DNA of 64,000 nucleotides from Pseudomonas sp. QS1027. GTDB taxonomy: Bacteria; Pseudomonadota; Gammaproteobacteria; Pseudomonadales; Pseudomonadaceae. The translations under genes and the position numbers were made by a program. The stretch covers positions 62,001 through 126,000 of the forward strand of contig NZ_PHSU01000042.1 in assembly GCF_002814235.1 (NCBI RefSeq), given 5' to 3'. The notes under the pieces were generated by a model. The model was not told the DNA's origin and searched no databases. It was given only the letters and a program-made list of their open reading frames with translations. Positions 9,247 through 17,555 of the stretch are shown piece after piece. Numbering within the stretch: the stretch's first letter is position 1; every line of letters starts with the position of its first letter.

Positions 9247-9352
9247 CCACCCGCCCCTGCTCGCGGGCCATGTGCAATCATGGCCCGCGATGTCGCAAAA
9301 CTGGTACGCAGTCCCTCCTTGCCGGATAATCAGCGCTGTTCGCTAACCCGGC

Positions 9353-9946
9353 ATGACCATGATTGATCTTGTATTCCCCCTTTTCAGCGCCGCCCTGCTC
9401 AACAACCTCGTGTTGCACTGGCCGCTGGGCGTCGATCCGCTGCTGCAAGCCAGGCCAACCGCCGCCGGGGAACGCCTGACACTCCATGCGCTGGGCATTG
9501 CCACCAGCACCCTGATGCTGGTCACCACGCTGATCAGCCACAGCCTCTACCACTATGTGCTGCTGCCGCGGGGCCTGGAAGCCTTCAAGCTGTTCGTCTT
9601 CCTGCCCACCAGCGTATTGCTGATCGGACCGCTCCTGACCCTGCTTGCACGCTGCCTGCCACGCCTGCCGTTCGCCGGACTCACGGCGCTGCTGCTGGGC
9701 AATGCCGGGATCCTCGGCCTGAGCCTGCTCAACGCCGCCGATGACCAGGGACTGGCCCGGGCGCTCGTCACCAGCCTGGGTGCCGGGCTGGGATTCTGGC
9801 TGGTCCTGAGCCTGTTCAGCGACCTGCGCCAGCGCACTTTCCACGAGGCGGTCCCGCTGCCCTTTCGCGGCCTGCCGATCGAGCTGATCGGCGCCGGTTT
9901 GATGGGCGTGGCTTTCCTCGGTTTCACTGCATTGGTCAAACCATGA
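9353..9946 (+). CDS. rnfA: RnfA-like membrane protein lacking the Fe-S cysteines
   Basis: A 197-residue, six-helix membrane protein of the RnfA/NqrE family. The family hallmarks LLNNLVL near the N-terminus and [19 protein letters not shown] with FTALVKP at the end are intact. In canonical RnfA, two cysteines (in LGLCP and TNCAVLG) coordinate an intramembrane [2Fe-2S] cluster with RnfE. Here the matching positions read LGVDP (Asp28) and GNAGILG (Ala118), so both ligands are missing. The stop overlaps rnfB by four bases. It is the first gene of rnfA-B-D-G-E-nth; rnfC is absent. It was probably part of an electron-transfer complex, but the altered chemistry makes its present role uncertain. Confidence 0.8.
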   Translation: MTMIDLVFPLFSAALLNNLVLHWPLGVDPLLQARPTAAGERLTLHALGIATSTLMLVTTLISHSLYHYVLLPRGLEAFKLFVFLPTSVLLIGPLLTLLARCLPRLPFAGLTALLLGNAGILGLSLLNAADDQGLARALVTSLGAGLGFWLVLSLFSDLRQRTFHEAVPLPFRGLPIELIGAGLMGVAFLGFTALVKP

Positions 9947-10773
9947 GCCTGATTCAACGTATCGATGCCCTGCTGCCGCAAACCCAATGCGGCAAGTGCG
10001 GGCACCCGGGCTGCAAGCCCTACGCCGAAGGCATCGCCCAGGGCGAAGCGATCAACAAATGCCCACCGGGTGGTGGCGAAACCATTGCCGCCCTGGCCGA
10101 ACTGCTGCACGTGCCGGTCCTGCTGCTGGACCCGGAACGCGGCAGCGCCCCGGCCCAGGTCGCGTTTATCCGCGAGGCCGAGTGCATCGGCTGCACCAAG
10201 TGCATCCAGGCCTGCCCGGTGGATGCCATTGTCGGCGCGGCCAAGTGGATGCACAGCGTGATCGTCGACGAGTGCACCGGCTGCGACCTCTGCGTGGCGC
10301 CGTGCCCGGTGGATTGTATCGAGATGCACCCGCTGCCCATCGCCCAGGTCGTCCCCGTCGTTGGCGGCCTGGCCAACAGCGCCGAAGAGCGACAGGCACG
10401 CACGGAGAAACGCAATCGCGCCCGCCGGCGCTTCGAAAACCGTAATGCCCGGCTGCACGCCGAAGAACAACGCAAGCAGGCCGAACGCCTGGCCCGCACA
10501 CAACGTGCCGCGCAGCCCGAGCCCGTTGCGACCAATCCGGTGCAGGATGCGATTGCACGGATCAAGGCGCAGAAAGCCGAGGCCGCCGATGCGGCGCTGA
10601 AAAAAGCCAAGATCAATCTGGCCATGAGCCGGGCGCAGTTGAACAAATCGTTGAAAGCCTTCGGTCACCCACCGATTGCCGAACAGGCCGCGCAACTGGT
10701 GCTGCTGCAACAGCAATTCGAGGCGGCGGAACAGGCCCTGCGCAGCGCCGAGGAAGCCCATGCGGCCCCTTGA
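9943..10773 (+). CDS. rnfB: RnfB-like polyferredoxin without membrane anchor, with long charged tail
   Basis: A 276-residue iron-sulfur protein. The RnfB 4Fe-4S domain shows Cys16, Cys19, Cys24 and Cys40 ([10 protein letters not shown] then NKCPPGG). Two ferredoxin motifs follow: C81[10 protein letters not shown]91P and C111[10 protein letters not shown]121P. Canonical RnfB starts with a membrane helix of about 25 residues; this one starts directly at [14 protein letters not shown], so it should be soluble or peripheral. Residues 145-276 form an added Ala/Arg/Gln/Lys-rich tail ([33 protein letters not shown]) that predicts coiled coil and recalls the Ala/Lys-rich C-terminal repeats of RnfC. 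The start overlaps rnfA, and rnfD starts inside its last codons. Confidence 0.87.
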   Translation: MSLIQRIDALLPQTQCGKCGHPGCKPYAEGIAQGEAINKCPPGGGETIAALAELLHVPVLLLDPERGSAPAQVAFIREAECIGCTKCIQACPVDAIVGAAKWMHSVIVDECTGCDLCVAPCPVDCIEMHPLPIAQVVPVVGGLANSAEERQARTEKRNRARRRFENRNARLHAEEQRKQAERLARTQRAAQPEPVATNPVQDAIARIKAQKAEAADAALKKAKINLAMSRAQLNKSLKAFGHPPIAEQAAQLVLLQQQFEAAEQALRSAEEAHAAP

Positions 10774-11752
10774 AACACCGGACGAACGCACCCGCCAGGC
10801 CATGCAGTGGGTGTTGCTCGCCACCTTGCCAGGGATCGCGATGCTGCTCTGGCTCAGCGGTTGGGCCATCCTGATCAATCTGCTGCTGGCCGGCGCCAGC
10901 GCGCTGGCAGCCGAAGCGCTGGCCCTGGGTTTGCGACGGCGTCCGCTACGCCCCGCGTTGATGGACGGCAGCGCCCTGGTCAGCGCCGCCCTGCTGGCCA
11001 TCGCCCTGCCACCCTATTGCCCCTGGTGGTTGACCGTCACGGCGGCGGCCAGCGCCTTGCTGTTGGGCAAACACCTGTATGGCGGAGTGGGGAAAAATCC
11101 ATTCAATCCGGCCATGCTCGGTTACGCCCTGGTCCTCGTCAGCTTTCCCGGCGCCATGACCCATTGGTCGGTCAACCATGGCCTGGACCTGCTCGGCGGC
11201 CTGCAAGCCGTATTCGGCCTGCATCTCGACGGGCAACCGGACGCCTGGGTCCAGGCCACTGCGCTCGACACCCTGCATATCAACAAAAGCCTGACCCTGG
11301 ACGAGCTCTTCGCCGGCAACCCCGCGTTCGGACATTTCGGTGGCAAGGGCAGCGAATGGGTCAACCTGGCCTTTCTCGCCGGAGGTGCCTTTCTGCTCAG
11401 GCAAAAAGTCTTCAGCTGGCATGCGCCGGTGGGGATGCTGGGCAGCCTGTTTATCCTCAGCCTGCTGTTCTGGAATGGTTCCGGCTCGGACTCCCACGGC
11501 TCGCCGCTGTTTCACTTGCTGACGGGCGCGACCATGCTCGGTGCATTTTTCATCGTCACCGAGCCGGTCTCCGGCGCCAGAAGCCCCAGGGCGCGCCTGC
11601 TGTTCGGTGTCGGAGTCGGTACGCTGACCTACGTGATCCGCACCTGGGGCGGCTACCCGGATGGCGTGGCCTTTGCCGTGCTGTTGATGAACCTCGCGGT
11701 GCCGTCCCTGGAACGCCTGGCAGCCAGCAGTGTGGAGGAACCGACAACGTGA
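10760..11752 (+). CDS. rnfD: RnfD-like membrane flavoprotein
   Basis: A 330-residue polytopic membrane protein of the RnfD/NqrB family. The [13 protein letters not shown] stretch and the flavin-attachment motif [12 protein letters not shown] are present, with Thr258 as the expected covalent FMN site. The ATG at 10760 overlaps the end of rnfB by 14 bases and has GAGGAAG just upstream; longer readings run through rnfB codons. The stop overlaps the GTG start of rnfG. Because its FMN threonine is kept while the NADH-oxidising RnfC is missing, the protein may still bind flavin within a reduced complex. Confidence 0.87.
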   Translation: MRPLETPDERTRQAMQWVLLATLPGIAMLLWLSGWAILINLLLAGASALAAEALALGLRRRPLRPALMDGSALVSAALLAIALPPYCPWWLTVTAAASALLLGKHLYGGVGKNPFNPAMLGYALVLVSFPGAMTHWSVNHGLDLLGGLQAVFGLHLDGQPDAWVQATALDTLHINKSLTLDELFAGNPAFGHFGGKGSEWVNLAFLAGGAFLLRQKVFSWHAPVGMLGSLFILSLLFWNGSGSDSHGSPLFHLLTGATMLGAFFIVTEPVSGARSPRARLLFGVGVGTLTYVIRTWGGYPDGVAFAVLLMNLAVPSLERLAASSVEEPTT

Positions 11753-12348
11753 ACAGAACCGCCTCGGTACTTATCCTGCTGGCCCTGGCCGGACTGGGGA
11801 TCGGCCTGACCTGGCAGGCGCAGCAACAGGCGCGGCCGCGGGTCCAGGAGCAACGCGAGGCGATTGAAAACCGCCGGCTGCTCGACGTTCTGCCGCCGGG
11901 GCAATACCAGAACCGCCCGCTACTGCTGGAGGTCCCGCAGCAACCCCACAGCCTGCTGATCAGCGGTGCCCTGATGCTCAAGGACGGACAACCGGCAGCG
12001 GTTGTCCTGCAAAGTCGGACCCAGGGCTACGGCGGCCCGCTTGACCTGATGATCGGGATTGGCGCCAACGGCAGGCTGCTCGGGATCAAGACCCTGTCGC
12101 ACTCGGAAACACCCGGGCTGGGGGCCAAAATCGCCGACCAGGGCAATCTCTGGTGGCAGCAGTGGCTGGGCAAGTCCCGCGCGGATACCCCCGATAGCGA
12201 CTGGAAGCTGAAAACGGATGGCGGGCAATTCGACCAGATCGCCGGCGCCACGATCACCTCCCGCGCCGCCGTCGACGCCATTCATGATGCCCTGCGCTAC
12301 TTCGATGAACACCTGGCGCCACTCATGGGAACAGCCGCCCATGAATAG
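11749..12348 (+). CDS. rnfG: RnfG-like periplasmic flavoprotein, GTG start
   Basis: A 199-residue protein with an N-terminal membrane helix (ASVLILLALAGLGIGLTWQA) and a periplasmic FMN-binding domain. The covalent flavin motif reads DQIAGATITSRAA with Thr168 as the attachment residue; canonical RnfG has SGATxT. The stretches LSHSETPGLGAKI and WWQQWLGKS are also typical. It starts with GTG (codon shared with the rnfD stop, GTGA) preceded by GGAGGAA. The C-terminus overlaps rnfE by eight bases. It is expected to receive electrons from RnfD or other redox partners in the complex. Confidence 0.87.
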   Translation: MNRTASVLILLALAGLGIGLTWQAQQQARPRVQEQREAIENRRLLDVLPPGQYQNRPLLLEVPQQPHSLLISGALMLKDGQPAAVVLQSRTQGYGGPLDLMIGIGANGRLLGIKTLSHSETPGLGAKIADQGNLWWQQWLGKSRADTPDSDWKLKTDGGQFDQIAGATITSRAAVDAIHDALRYFDEHLAPLMGTAAHE

Positions 12349-12964
12349 GCCCGCAATGCTCCGGGGAACGCTGGTCCTGACGCCGTTGCTCGGTGCCAGC
12401 GACTCGCTGCTCAAGGCGCTCTCGATCGGGCTCTTGAGCCTGATCGCGATCAGCGCCTATGGCCTGCTGAGCCGGGCCCTCAAGCCCTGGATTCACCCGG
12501 GGCTGGCCGGGCTGAGCGGCATCCTGCTCGCCGCCACCCTGGTCAGTTGCCTGTCGCTCGGTCTTCAGGCCTGGGCCTGGGAACTGCACCAGGCCCTGGG
12601 CATCTATCCGGCCCTGATCAGCCTGCAATGCCTGCTATTGGAACGCCTGGGGGCATTCGAGCGCCGTCACCTGGCGACCAGCGCCACCTTGCTCGCCAGC
12701 CTCGGGGTTGGCCTGCTGCTCATGGGTGCACTGCGGGAACTGCTGGGTAACGGCACAGTGCTGGATCATTTACGCTGGCTGGTCCCGAGCGCAAGCGAGC
12801 TGCCACGCCTGTGGGCCATCCAGGACGGACTGCACCTGGCCAGCCTGACGCCGGGGGCCTTTATCCTCCTGGGCCTGCTGCTGGCCGCCAGACAGGCCTG
12901 GAGCCAGCGCCGGCCAGCCCAGCCGGGCTCAACCTCAATTTCAAAGGAATCCATCGCCCCATGA
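12341..12964 (+). CDS. rnfE: RnfE-like membrane protein with altered Fe-S site
   Basis: A 207-residue, six-helix membrane protein of the RnfE/NqrD family. GALRELLGNGTVLD and LTPGAFILLGLLLAARQAW are clear family stretches. In canonical RnfE two cysteines (LGLCPLL and TNC) help hold the intramembrane [2Fe-2S] cluster. Here the first position is Thr14 (LVLTPLLGAS) while the second cysteine is kept (Cys97 in ISLQCLLLERLGAFE). Together with RnfA, three of four ligands are gone. The stop overlaps the nth start by four bases (ATGA). Confidence 0.83.
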   Translation: MNRPAMLRGTLVLTPLLGASDSLLKALSIGLLSLIAISAYGLLSRALKPWIHPGLAGLSGILLAATLVSCLSLGLQAWAWELHQALGIYPALISLQCLLLERLGAFERRHLATSATLLASLGVGLLLMGALRELLGNGTVLDHLRWLVPSASELPRLWAIQDGLHLASLTPGAFILLGLLLAARQAWSQRRPAQPGSTSISKESIAP

Positions 12965-13599
12965 ACGCCGCCAAACGCCTGGAGATCTTTCGCAGATTCC
13001 ACGAAGACAATCCCGATCCCAAGACCGAACTGGCCTACTCGAGCCCCTTTGAACTGTTGATCGCGGTGATTCTCTCCGCCCAGGCCACCGACGTCAGCGT
13101 GAACAAGGCGACCGCCAAGCTCTATCCCGTGGCCAATACCCCACAAGCCATCCACGCCCTCGGGGTCGAAGGCTTGTCGGCCTATATCAAGACCATCGGC
13201 CTGTTCAACAGCAAGGCCAAAAACGTGATCGAGACCTGCCGCCTGCTGATGGAAAACCACGGCGGCGAAGTGCCGCAAACCCGCGAAGCCCTGGAAGCCC
13301 TGCCCGGCGTCGGCCGCAAGACCGCCAACGTGGTACTCAACACCGCGTTCCGACAGCTGACCATGGCCGTCGACACACATATTTTCCGGGTCAGCAACCG
13401 CACCGGCCTGGCGCCGGGCAAGGATGTGGTGGCGGTCGAGAAGCAATTGATGAAGTTTGTACCCAAGCCCTACCTGCTCGACGCCCACCACTGGTTGATC
13501 CTCCACGGGCGCTACGTCTGTCAGGCGCGCAAACCGCGTTGTGGCAGTTGCCGGATCGAAGACCTGTGCGATTACAAGGACAAGACCTCGGACGATTGA
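12961..13599 (+). CDS. nth: endonuclease III
   Basis: DNA glycosylase/AP lyase that removes oxidised pyrimidines. 212 residues. The helix-hairpin-helix LPGVGRKTANVVLN contains the catalytic lysine, and the catalytic aspartate is in MAVDTHIFRVSNR. The [4Fe-4S] loop is C-x6-C-x2-C-x5-C in VCQARKPRCGSCRIEDLC. The ATG overlaps the rnfE stop, so this repair gene is the last cistron of the rnf operon, a placement conserved across gammaproteobacteria. Confidence 0.97.
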   Translation: MNAAKRLEIFRRFHEDNPDPKTELAYSSPFELLIAVILSAQATDVSVNKATAKLYPVANTPQAIHALGVEGLSAYIKTIGLFNSKAKNVIETCRLLMENHGGEVPQTREALEALPGVGRKTANVVLNTAFRQLTMAVDTHIFRVSNRTGLAPGKDVVAVEKQLMKFVPKPYLLDAHHWLILHGRYVCQARKPRCGSCRIEDLCDYKDKTSDD

Positions 13600-13706
13600 G
13601 CCGCTATTGGTTTTATTGATGAGCCGATTGAAAAAATCTTTTTTACCGGGCCGGCATTTATCGATATAAGGGGCGCCAACGGCAGTCTTAGCCCGGAGTT
13701 ATGTTT

Positions 13707-13886
13707 ATGAGCACCGACAAAGAGCAATTGGACGTAGAAGACGACTTCATCGCTGCCGAAACCGAGGACAGCGAGCCCGTGGTCGAGGTCGCAAAAACCA
13801 ACCTCAGCAAGCGCCGCACCATCGATAACCTGCTGGAAGAGCGCCGCCTGAAAAGGCAATTGGCAGATTATGATTTTGATTTGTAA
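13707..13886 (+). CDS. small conserved protein, PA3496 family
   Basis: A 59-residue acidic protein: STDKEQLDVEDDFIAAETED, then a basic conserved segment (LSKRRTIDNLLEERRLKRQL) ending DYDFDL. The second ATG is chosen because GGAG lies eight bases before it, while it is only two bases before the first ATG. This matches the small family that follows nth in Pseudomonas, named a putative envelope-integrity protein; no mechanism is visible. There is no signal peptide or membrane helix. A terminator follows. Confidence 0.8.
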   Translation: MSTDKEQLDVEDDFIAAETEDSEPVVEVAKTNLSKRRTIDNLLEERRLKRQLADYDFDL

Positions 13887-13902
13887 TTAACATGCGCCCA
13901 CT

Positions 13903-13930
13903 CAAAAGCCTCCTTTGCGGAGGCTTTTCG
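13903..13930 (+). terminator. rho-independent terminator
   Basis: CAAAAGCCTCC, loop TTTGC, GGAGGCTTTTCGG: a GC stem with T tract 17 bases after the PA3496-type gene. Confidence 0.88.
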
Positions 13931-14073
13931 GTTTGTAGAGGTGTCGTTGTTCACACGGGGCATCATCGATGCCACACCGCCGGCCCTCTCCTGCCGGCTG
14001 AATACCAGGGGTTTTCCTTGTCGTCCCTGCTGCCTTCCCCCTCCTTCAAGCGTCCTCTGCCAGATACCGGCCG

Positions 14074-14700
14074 TTAAACCAGGCCGTTGCGCTGCGCCAG
14101 CTCGATCAGGTCAACCAGCGAGCGGGCATTGAGTTTGAGCAATAAACGCGTTTTGTAGGTACTGACGGTCTTGTTGCTCAAAAACATGCCATCGGCAATT
14201 TCCTTGTTGCTCTTCCCTCTGGCCAATTGCTGCAACACCATCATTTCACGGCCGGAAAGCCGATTGACCATATCGGCCTCACTGGCATTCCCCAGGCTGG
14301 AGCGCACGGTGTGCAACGCCTGGTTGGGGAAATAGCTGTAGCCGGACAACACCGCCTTGATGGCACTGAGCATTTCAGTCAGGTCCTGCTGCTTGCACAC
14401 ATAACCGGCGGCACCGGCCTGCATGCAGCGCATGGAGAAATGCCCGGGAGCCTGCGAGGTCAACACCAGAACTTTGAAAGAAAGTCCCATAGACGTTAAA
14501 CGGGCAATGACTTCCAGCCCGTCCAGTTTGGGGATCCCGATATCGAGTATAACAATGTCCGGCGCATGTTCCCGCGCCAACTGTAAAGCATCTACACCGT
14601 TATCCGTCTCCGCAATGACTTCGTAGCCATGACGTTCCATCAGCATACGTACAGCAAGACGAATGACGGGATGATCATCCACGATCAGCACTTTATTCAT
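14074..14700 (-). CDS. NarL/FixJ-family response regulator (EvgA/RocA-like), orphan
   Basis: A 208-residue regulator. The receiver domain (residues 1-120) shows the acidic pair in IVDDHP, the phosphorylation Asp in IVILDIGIPKLDG, the switch Thr/Ser in VLVLTSQ and Lys in YVCKQQD. The LuxR-type helix-turn-helix is SGREMMVLQQLARGKSNKEIADGMFLSNKTVSTYKTRLLLKL in two parts. The ATG at MNKVLIVDDHP is favoured over an upstream TTG. No sensor kinase is adjacent. Its sequence is of the type partnered with BvgS/EvgS/RocS unorthodox kinases, so the partner is probably elsewhere. It is convergent with the PA3496-type gene. Confidence 0.88.
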   Translation of the reverse strand: MNKVLIVDDHPVIRLAVRMLMERHGYEVIAETDNGVDALQLAREHAPDIVILDIGIPKLDGLEVIARLTSMGLSFKVLVLTSQAPGHFSMRCMQAGAAGYVCKQQDLTEMLSAIKAVLSGYSYFPNQALHTVRSSLGNASEADMVNRLSGREMMVLQQLARGKSNKEIADGMFLSNKTVSTYKTRLLLKLNARSLVDLIELAQRNGLV

Positions 14701-15607
14701 GGGCAAGTCCAATTTTCGCTGTTCGAATTTTCAGAGTCAGCACAATAGCCTAGTCATACCCTCCTGGGCATAGCGCCTCCACCGGGCAGTACCAGCCAAA
14801 GACATTCCCTACAAACAACAGAGATTTGCCCTACAAAAAAAGCACTATCATAAAAAGTGCAACGCCTCGGAAGACAGCCAGTCGTCCAGGCGCCATACAA
14901 TCCAGGATAAACACCCACCCCGCTGGAGTTTTATTATGGCCTCCAGTAGAAGGAGATCATCTCGCTTCGTTTTGCCGGTTTCAAACATTAGAACGCAAGG
15001 CGATGGTGTGTCTAATGGATTTCTGCAACAAGAAATAATCCGTCCCCGCGCGGCCAGCCCAAGCCCGGGCCGCGCCACGTGCTCGTCGCCCGGACCGGCG
15101 ACCTGGCGCCGGGCGCCCCCATGCCCAACGGCCGCACGGGGCGGCGCTCGGGAAAACCGCCATAAAGCCGCCCGGTATACACATAAGTAAGGACGGCATT
15201 ATCAAAAAGATGTTTATCCTGATGCCCAGTCGCCAGAAACATTTGATAACTTGCACGCGCCCTTCGCAAGCGCCTACACAACCTGCCTTGAGTCGTTCAA
15301 CTTCCATACCGCCCGACCCTCAACGTTAACAGCAGCAAAACCTCACACTTAAAAAAACGCCAATCCACAACCGATAAAAAGAACAGGAAATGGACTACAC
15401 CCCGCCAAGAACGCTTACCTTCAATTCTACAAGTACCGCCCGAAAGCAACCCCCTGTGGTTTGATCCTTTCCTGGCGGGCTGCAAACTCGATACTTGCTG
15501 ACTCACTTCAAGACCTTCGAACACCACCCAATCGTTTATTCAATTCCTAACATCGAATGACATTAGCAAAGGTCTATCCTACGACTCGGACGAGCAGGCC
15601 ATATATA
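14701..15607. other. gene-poor interval of about 900 bases
   Basis: No convincing protein gene is seen on either strand: short open frames lack ribosome sites and family-like sequence. Composition is uneven. 14720-14935 and 15190-15607 are comparatively AT-rich, and a very GC-rich block of about 130 bases (around 15040-15175) lies between them. The region separates an orphan regulator from an unknown helix-turn-helix gene and could hold their promoters or a small RNA, but I see no terminator or named RNA motif that settles it. Confidence 0.4.
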
Positions 15608-16144
15608 ATGAACGACCACACATTCAAAAAGCATCTCAGCCCACACAAACATCCGGATCTTGACCTGGATCTGGCCATTGACGACTTCCTCAAACGCGGT
15701 GGCACCATTGATCGCGTGCAAGGCCCGGTCTGCGAGCAGGCACCGCCGGACACCGGCGATCACTCCCCGGCGTCGGAGGAAGAGGAACGAGCACGCAAAA
15801 CCGAACTGCTGCGTGAGCTGATTACCAAAGGTGCAGGCATCTGCGCACTGCAGTACTCGCTCAAGATGAACAAGAACGAGATAAAGCGCATGGCCCGGGA
15901 AAACGGTCTGAAGATCGTCCAGAGCCGCGCGCTGCACCTCACTCGAAAATACCGGGCATCGCACTCCGCCACCGCCGAGTTCGCCCAGGATGCGATTGCC
16001 GGACACGCCATGCACTATTGCGCGCTCGGCTACACCGCCATCGAAATCGCACAAAAACTCGACCTGACCGTACGCCAGGTCTGCGAACTCGGGAAAAACT
16101 ACCGTTTCGAACTCAATCACCGCAGCGACAATCGGGATGAATAA
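15608..16144 (+). CDS. unknown protein with two helix-turn-helix-like segments
   Basis: A 178-residue hydrophilic protein. The N-terminus contains DLDLAIDDFLKRGGTIDRV, a short motif found in small Pseudomonas regulators. Two later stretches look like helix-turn-helix units: GAGICALQYSLKMNKNEIKR and YTAIEIAQKLDLTVRQVCEL. The ATG at MNDHTFKK is preferred; an earlier in-frame start lacks a ribosome site, though the one here (GAGCAGG) is also modest. It has no signal peptide. It ends 65 bases before the convergent argG with a shared terminator. I do not recognise the family; a DNA-binding role is inferred from the two segments only. Confidence 0.65.
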   Translation: MNDHTFKKHLSPHKHPDLDLDLAIDDFLKRGGTIDRVQGPVCEQAPPDTGDHSPASEEEERARKTELLRELITKGAGICALQYSLKMNKNEIKRMARENGLKIVQSRALHLTRKYRASHSATAEFAQDAIAGHAMHYCALGYTAIEIAQKLDLTVRQVCELGKNYRFELNHRSDNRDE

Positions 16145-16161
16145 TGCCGTCCCGACGGCAA

Positions 16162-16194
16162 AAAAAAGCCCCGGCCAACAGGCCAGGGCTTTTC
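16162..16194. terminator. bidirectional terminator between the HTH gene and argG
   Basis: AAAAGCCCCGGCC, loop AACA, GGCCAGGGCTTTT: a GC stem with A and T tracts at both ends between convergent genes. Confidence 0.85.
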
Positions 16195-16208
16195 AGGGCA
16201 ACAACCGA

Positions 16209-17426
16209 TCAGAACAAGCGACGGCCTTTGTTCGCCGCAATGCGCATGCGCAGTGCGTTGAGCTTGATGAAGCCGGCCGCGTCGGCCTGGTTGTAGGCAC
16301 CGCCGTCTTCTTCGAAGGTGGCGATGTTGGCATCGAACAGCGACTCATCGGACTTGCGGCCGGTGACGATGACGTTGCCCTTGTACAGTTTCAGGCGAAC
16401 CACACCATTCACGTGGGCCTGGGACGCATCGATCATCTGCTGCAGCATCAGGCGCTCAGGGCTCCACCAGTAGCCGGTGTAGATCAGGCTGGCGTACTTG
16501 GGCATCAGCTCGTCTTTCAGGTGAGCGACTTCGCGGTCCAGGGTGATCGACTCGATCGCCCGGTGCGCGCGCAGCATGATGGTGCCGCCTGGGGTTTCGT
16601 AGCAGCCGCGGGACTTCATGCCCACATAGCGGTTCTCGACGATGTCGAGACGACCGATACCGTGTTCGCCACCGATACGGTTCAGGGTCGCCAGCACGGT
16701 GGCCGGGGTCATTTCGACGCCGTCCAGCGCGACGATATCGCCGTTGCGGTAGGTCAGTTCCAGGTACTGCGGCTTGTCAGGCGCGTTCTCCGGGGAGACG
16801 GTCCAACGCCACATGTCTTCTTCGTGCTCGGTCCAGGTGTCTTCCAGCACGCCGCCTTCATAGGAGATGTGCAGCAGGTTGGCGTCCATCGAGTACGGGG
16901 ATTTTTTCTTGCCGTGACGCTCGATCGGGATGTTGTGCTTTTCAGCGTAATCCATCAGCTTTTCACGGGACAGCAGGTCCCATTCACGCCACGGAGCGAT
17001 GACTTTCACGCCGGGCTTGAGGGCGTAGGCACCCAGTTCGAAACGGACCTGGTCGTTGCCCTTGCCGGTAGCGCCGTGGGAAATGGCGTCAGCGCCGGTT
17101 TCGTTGGCGATCTCGATCAGGCGCTTGGCGATCAGCGGACGCGCAATGGAGGTACCCAGCAGGTACTCGCCTTCGTAGACGGTATTGGCACGGAACATCG
17201 GGAACACGAAATCGCGCACGAATTCTTCGCGCAGGTCGTCGATATAGATCTCTTTCACGCCCATGGCTTGCGCCTTGGCACGTGCAGGTTCGACCTCTTC
17301 GCCCTGACCCAGGTCAGCGGTGAACGTCACCACTTCACAGTTATAAGTATCCTGCAGCCACTTGAGGATCACCGAAGTGTCCAGGCCGCCGGAATACGCC
17401 AGAACGACCTTGTTTACGTCGGCCAT
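16209..17426 (-). CDS. argG: argininosuccinate synthase
   Basis: Joins citrulline and aspartate with ATP to give argininosuccinate, the penultimate arginine step. 405 residues, standard length. The PP-loop [15 protein letters not shown] is near the N-terminus; [26 protein letters not shown] and [12 protein letters not shown]-type stretches (here [14 protein letters not shown]) are present. The [14 protein letters not shown] start is conserved. It works in the same pathway as argF at 25739 but is in a separate unit. Confidence 0.97.
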   Translation of the reverse strand: MADVNKVVLAYSGGLDTSVILKWLQDTYNCEVVTFTADLGQGEEVEPARAKAQAMGVKEIYIDDLREEFVRDFVFPMFRANTVYEGEYLLGTSIARPLIAKRLIEIANETGADAISHGATGKGNDQVRFELGAYALKPGVKVIAPWREWDLLSREKLMDYAEKHNIPIERHGKKKSPYSMDANLLHISYEGGVLEDTWTEHEEDMWRWTVSPENAPDKPQYLELTYRNGDIVALDGVEMTPATVLATLNRIGGEHGIGRLDIVENRYVGMKSRGCYETPGGTIMLRAHRAIESITLDREVAHLKDELMPKYASLIYTGYWWSPERLMLQQMIDASQAHVNGVVRLKLYKGNVIVTGRKSDESLFDANIATFEEDGGAYNQADAAGFIKLNALRMRIAANKGRRLF

Positions 17427-17555
17427 GCCATCACTCCACGGGGTTGTACGGAAAGGCGTCGATTCTAACGCTCAAACCGGTGGATTTACAGAGGCGCGAC
17501 AGCTTAGGACGGCAAAGCGACAGATAATGTCGAGGCGGCGACGAAAACAGCCGCT

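Noticed and set aside
14826-15281. Short frames on both strands in the gene-poor interval
   Set aside because: No ribosome sites, unusual composition, and they overlap each other; no family-like sequence.
14720-15600. Gac/Rsm-type small RNA
   Set aside because: No TGTAAG-N6-CTTACA activator box, no series of GGA loops and no clear terminator were found.
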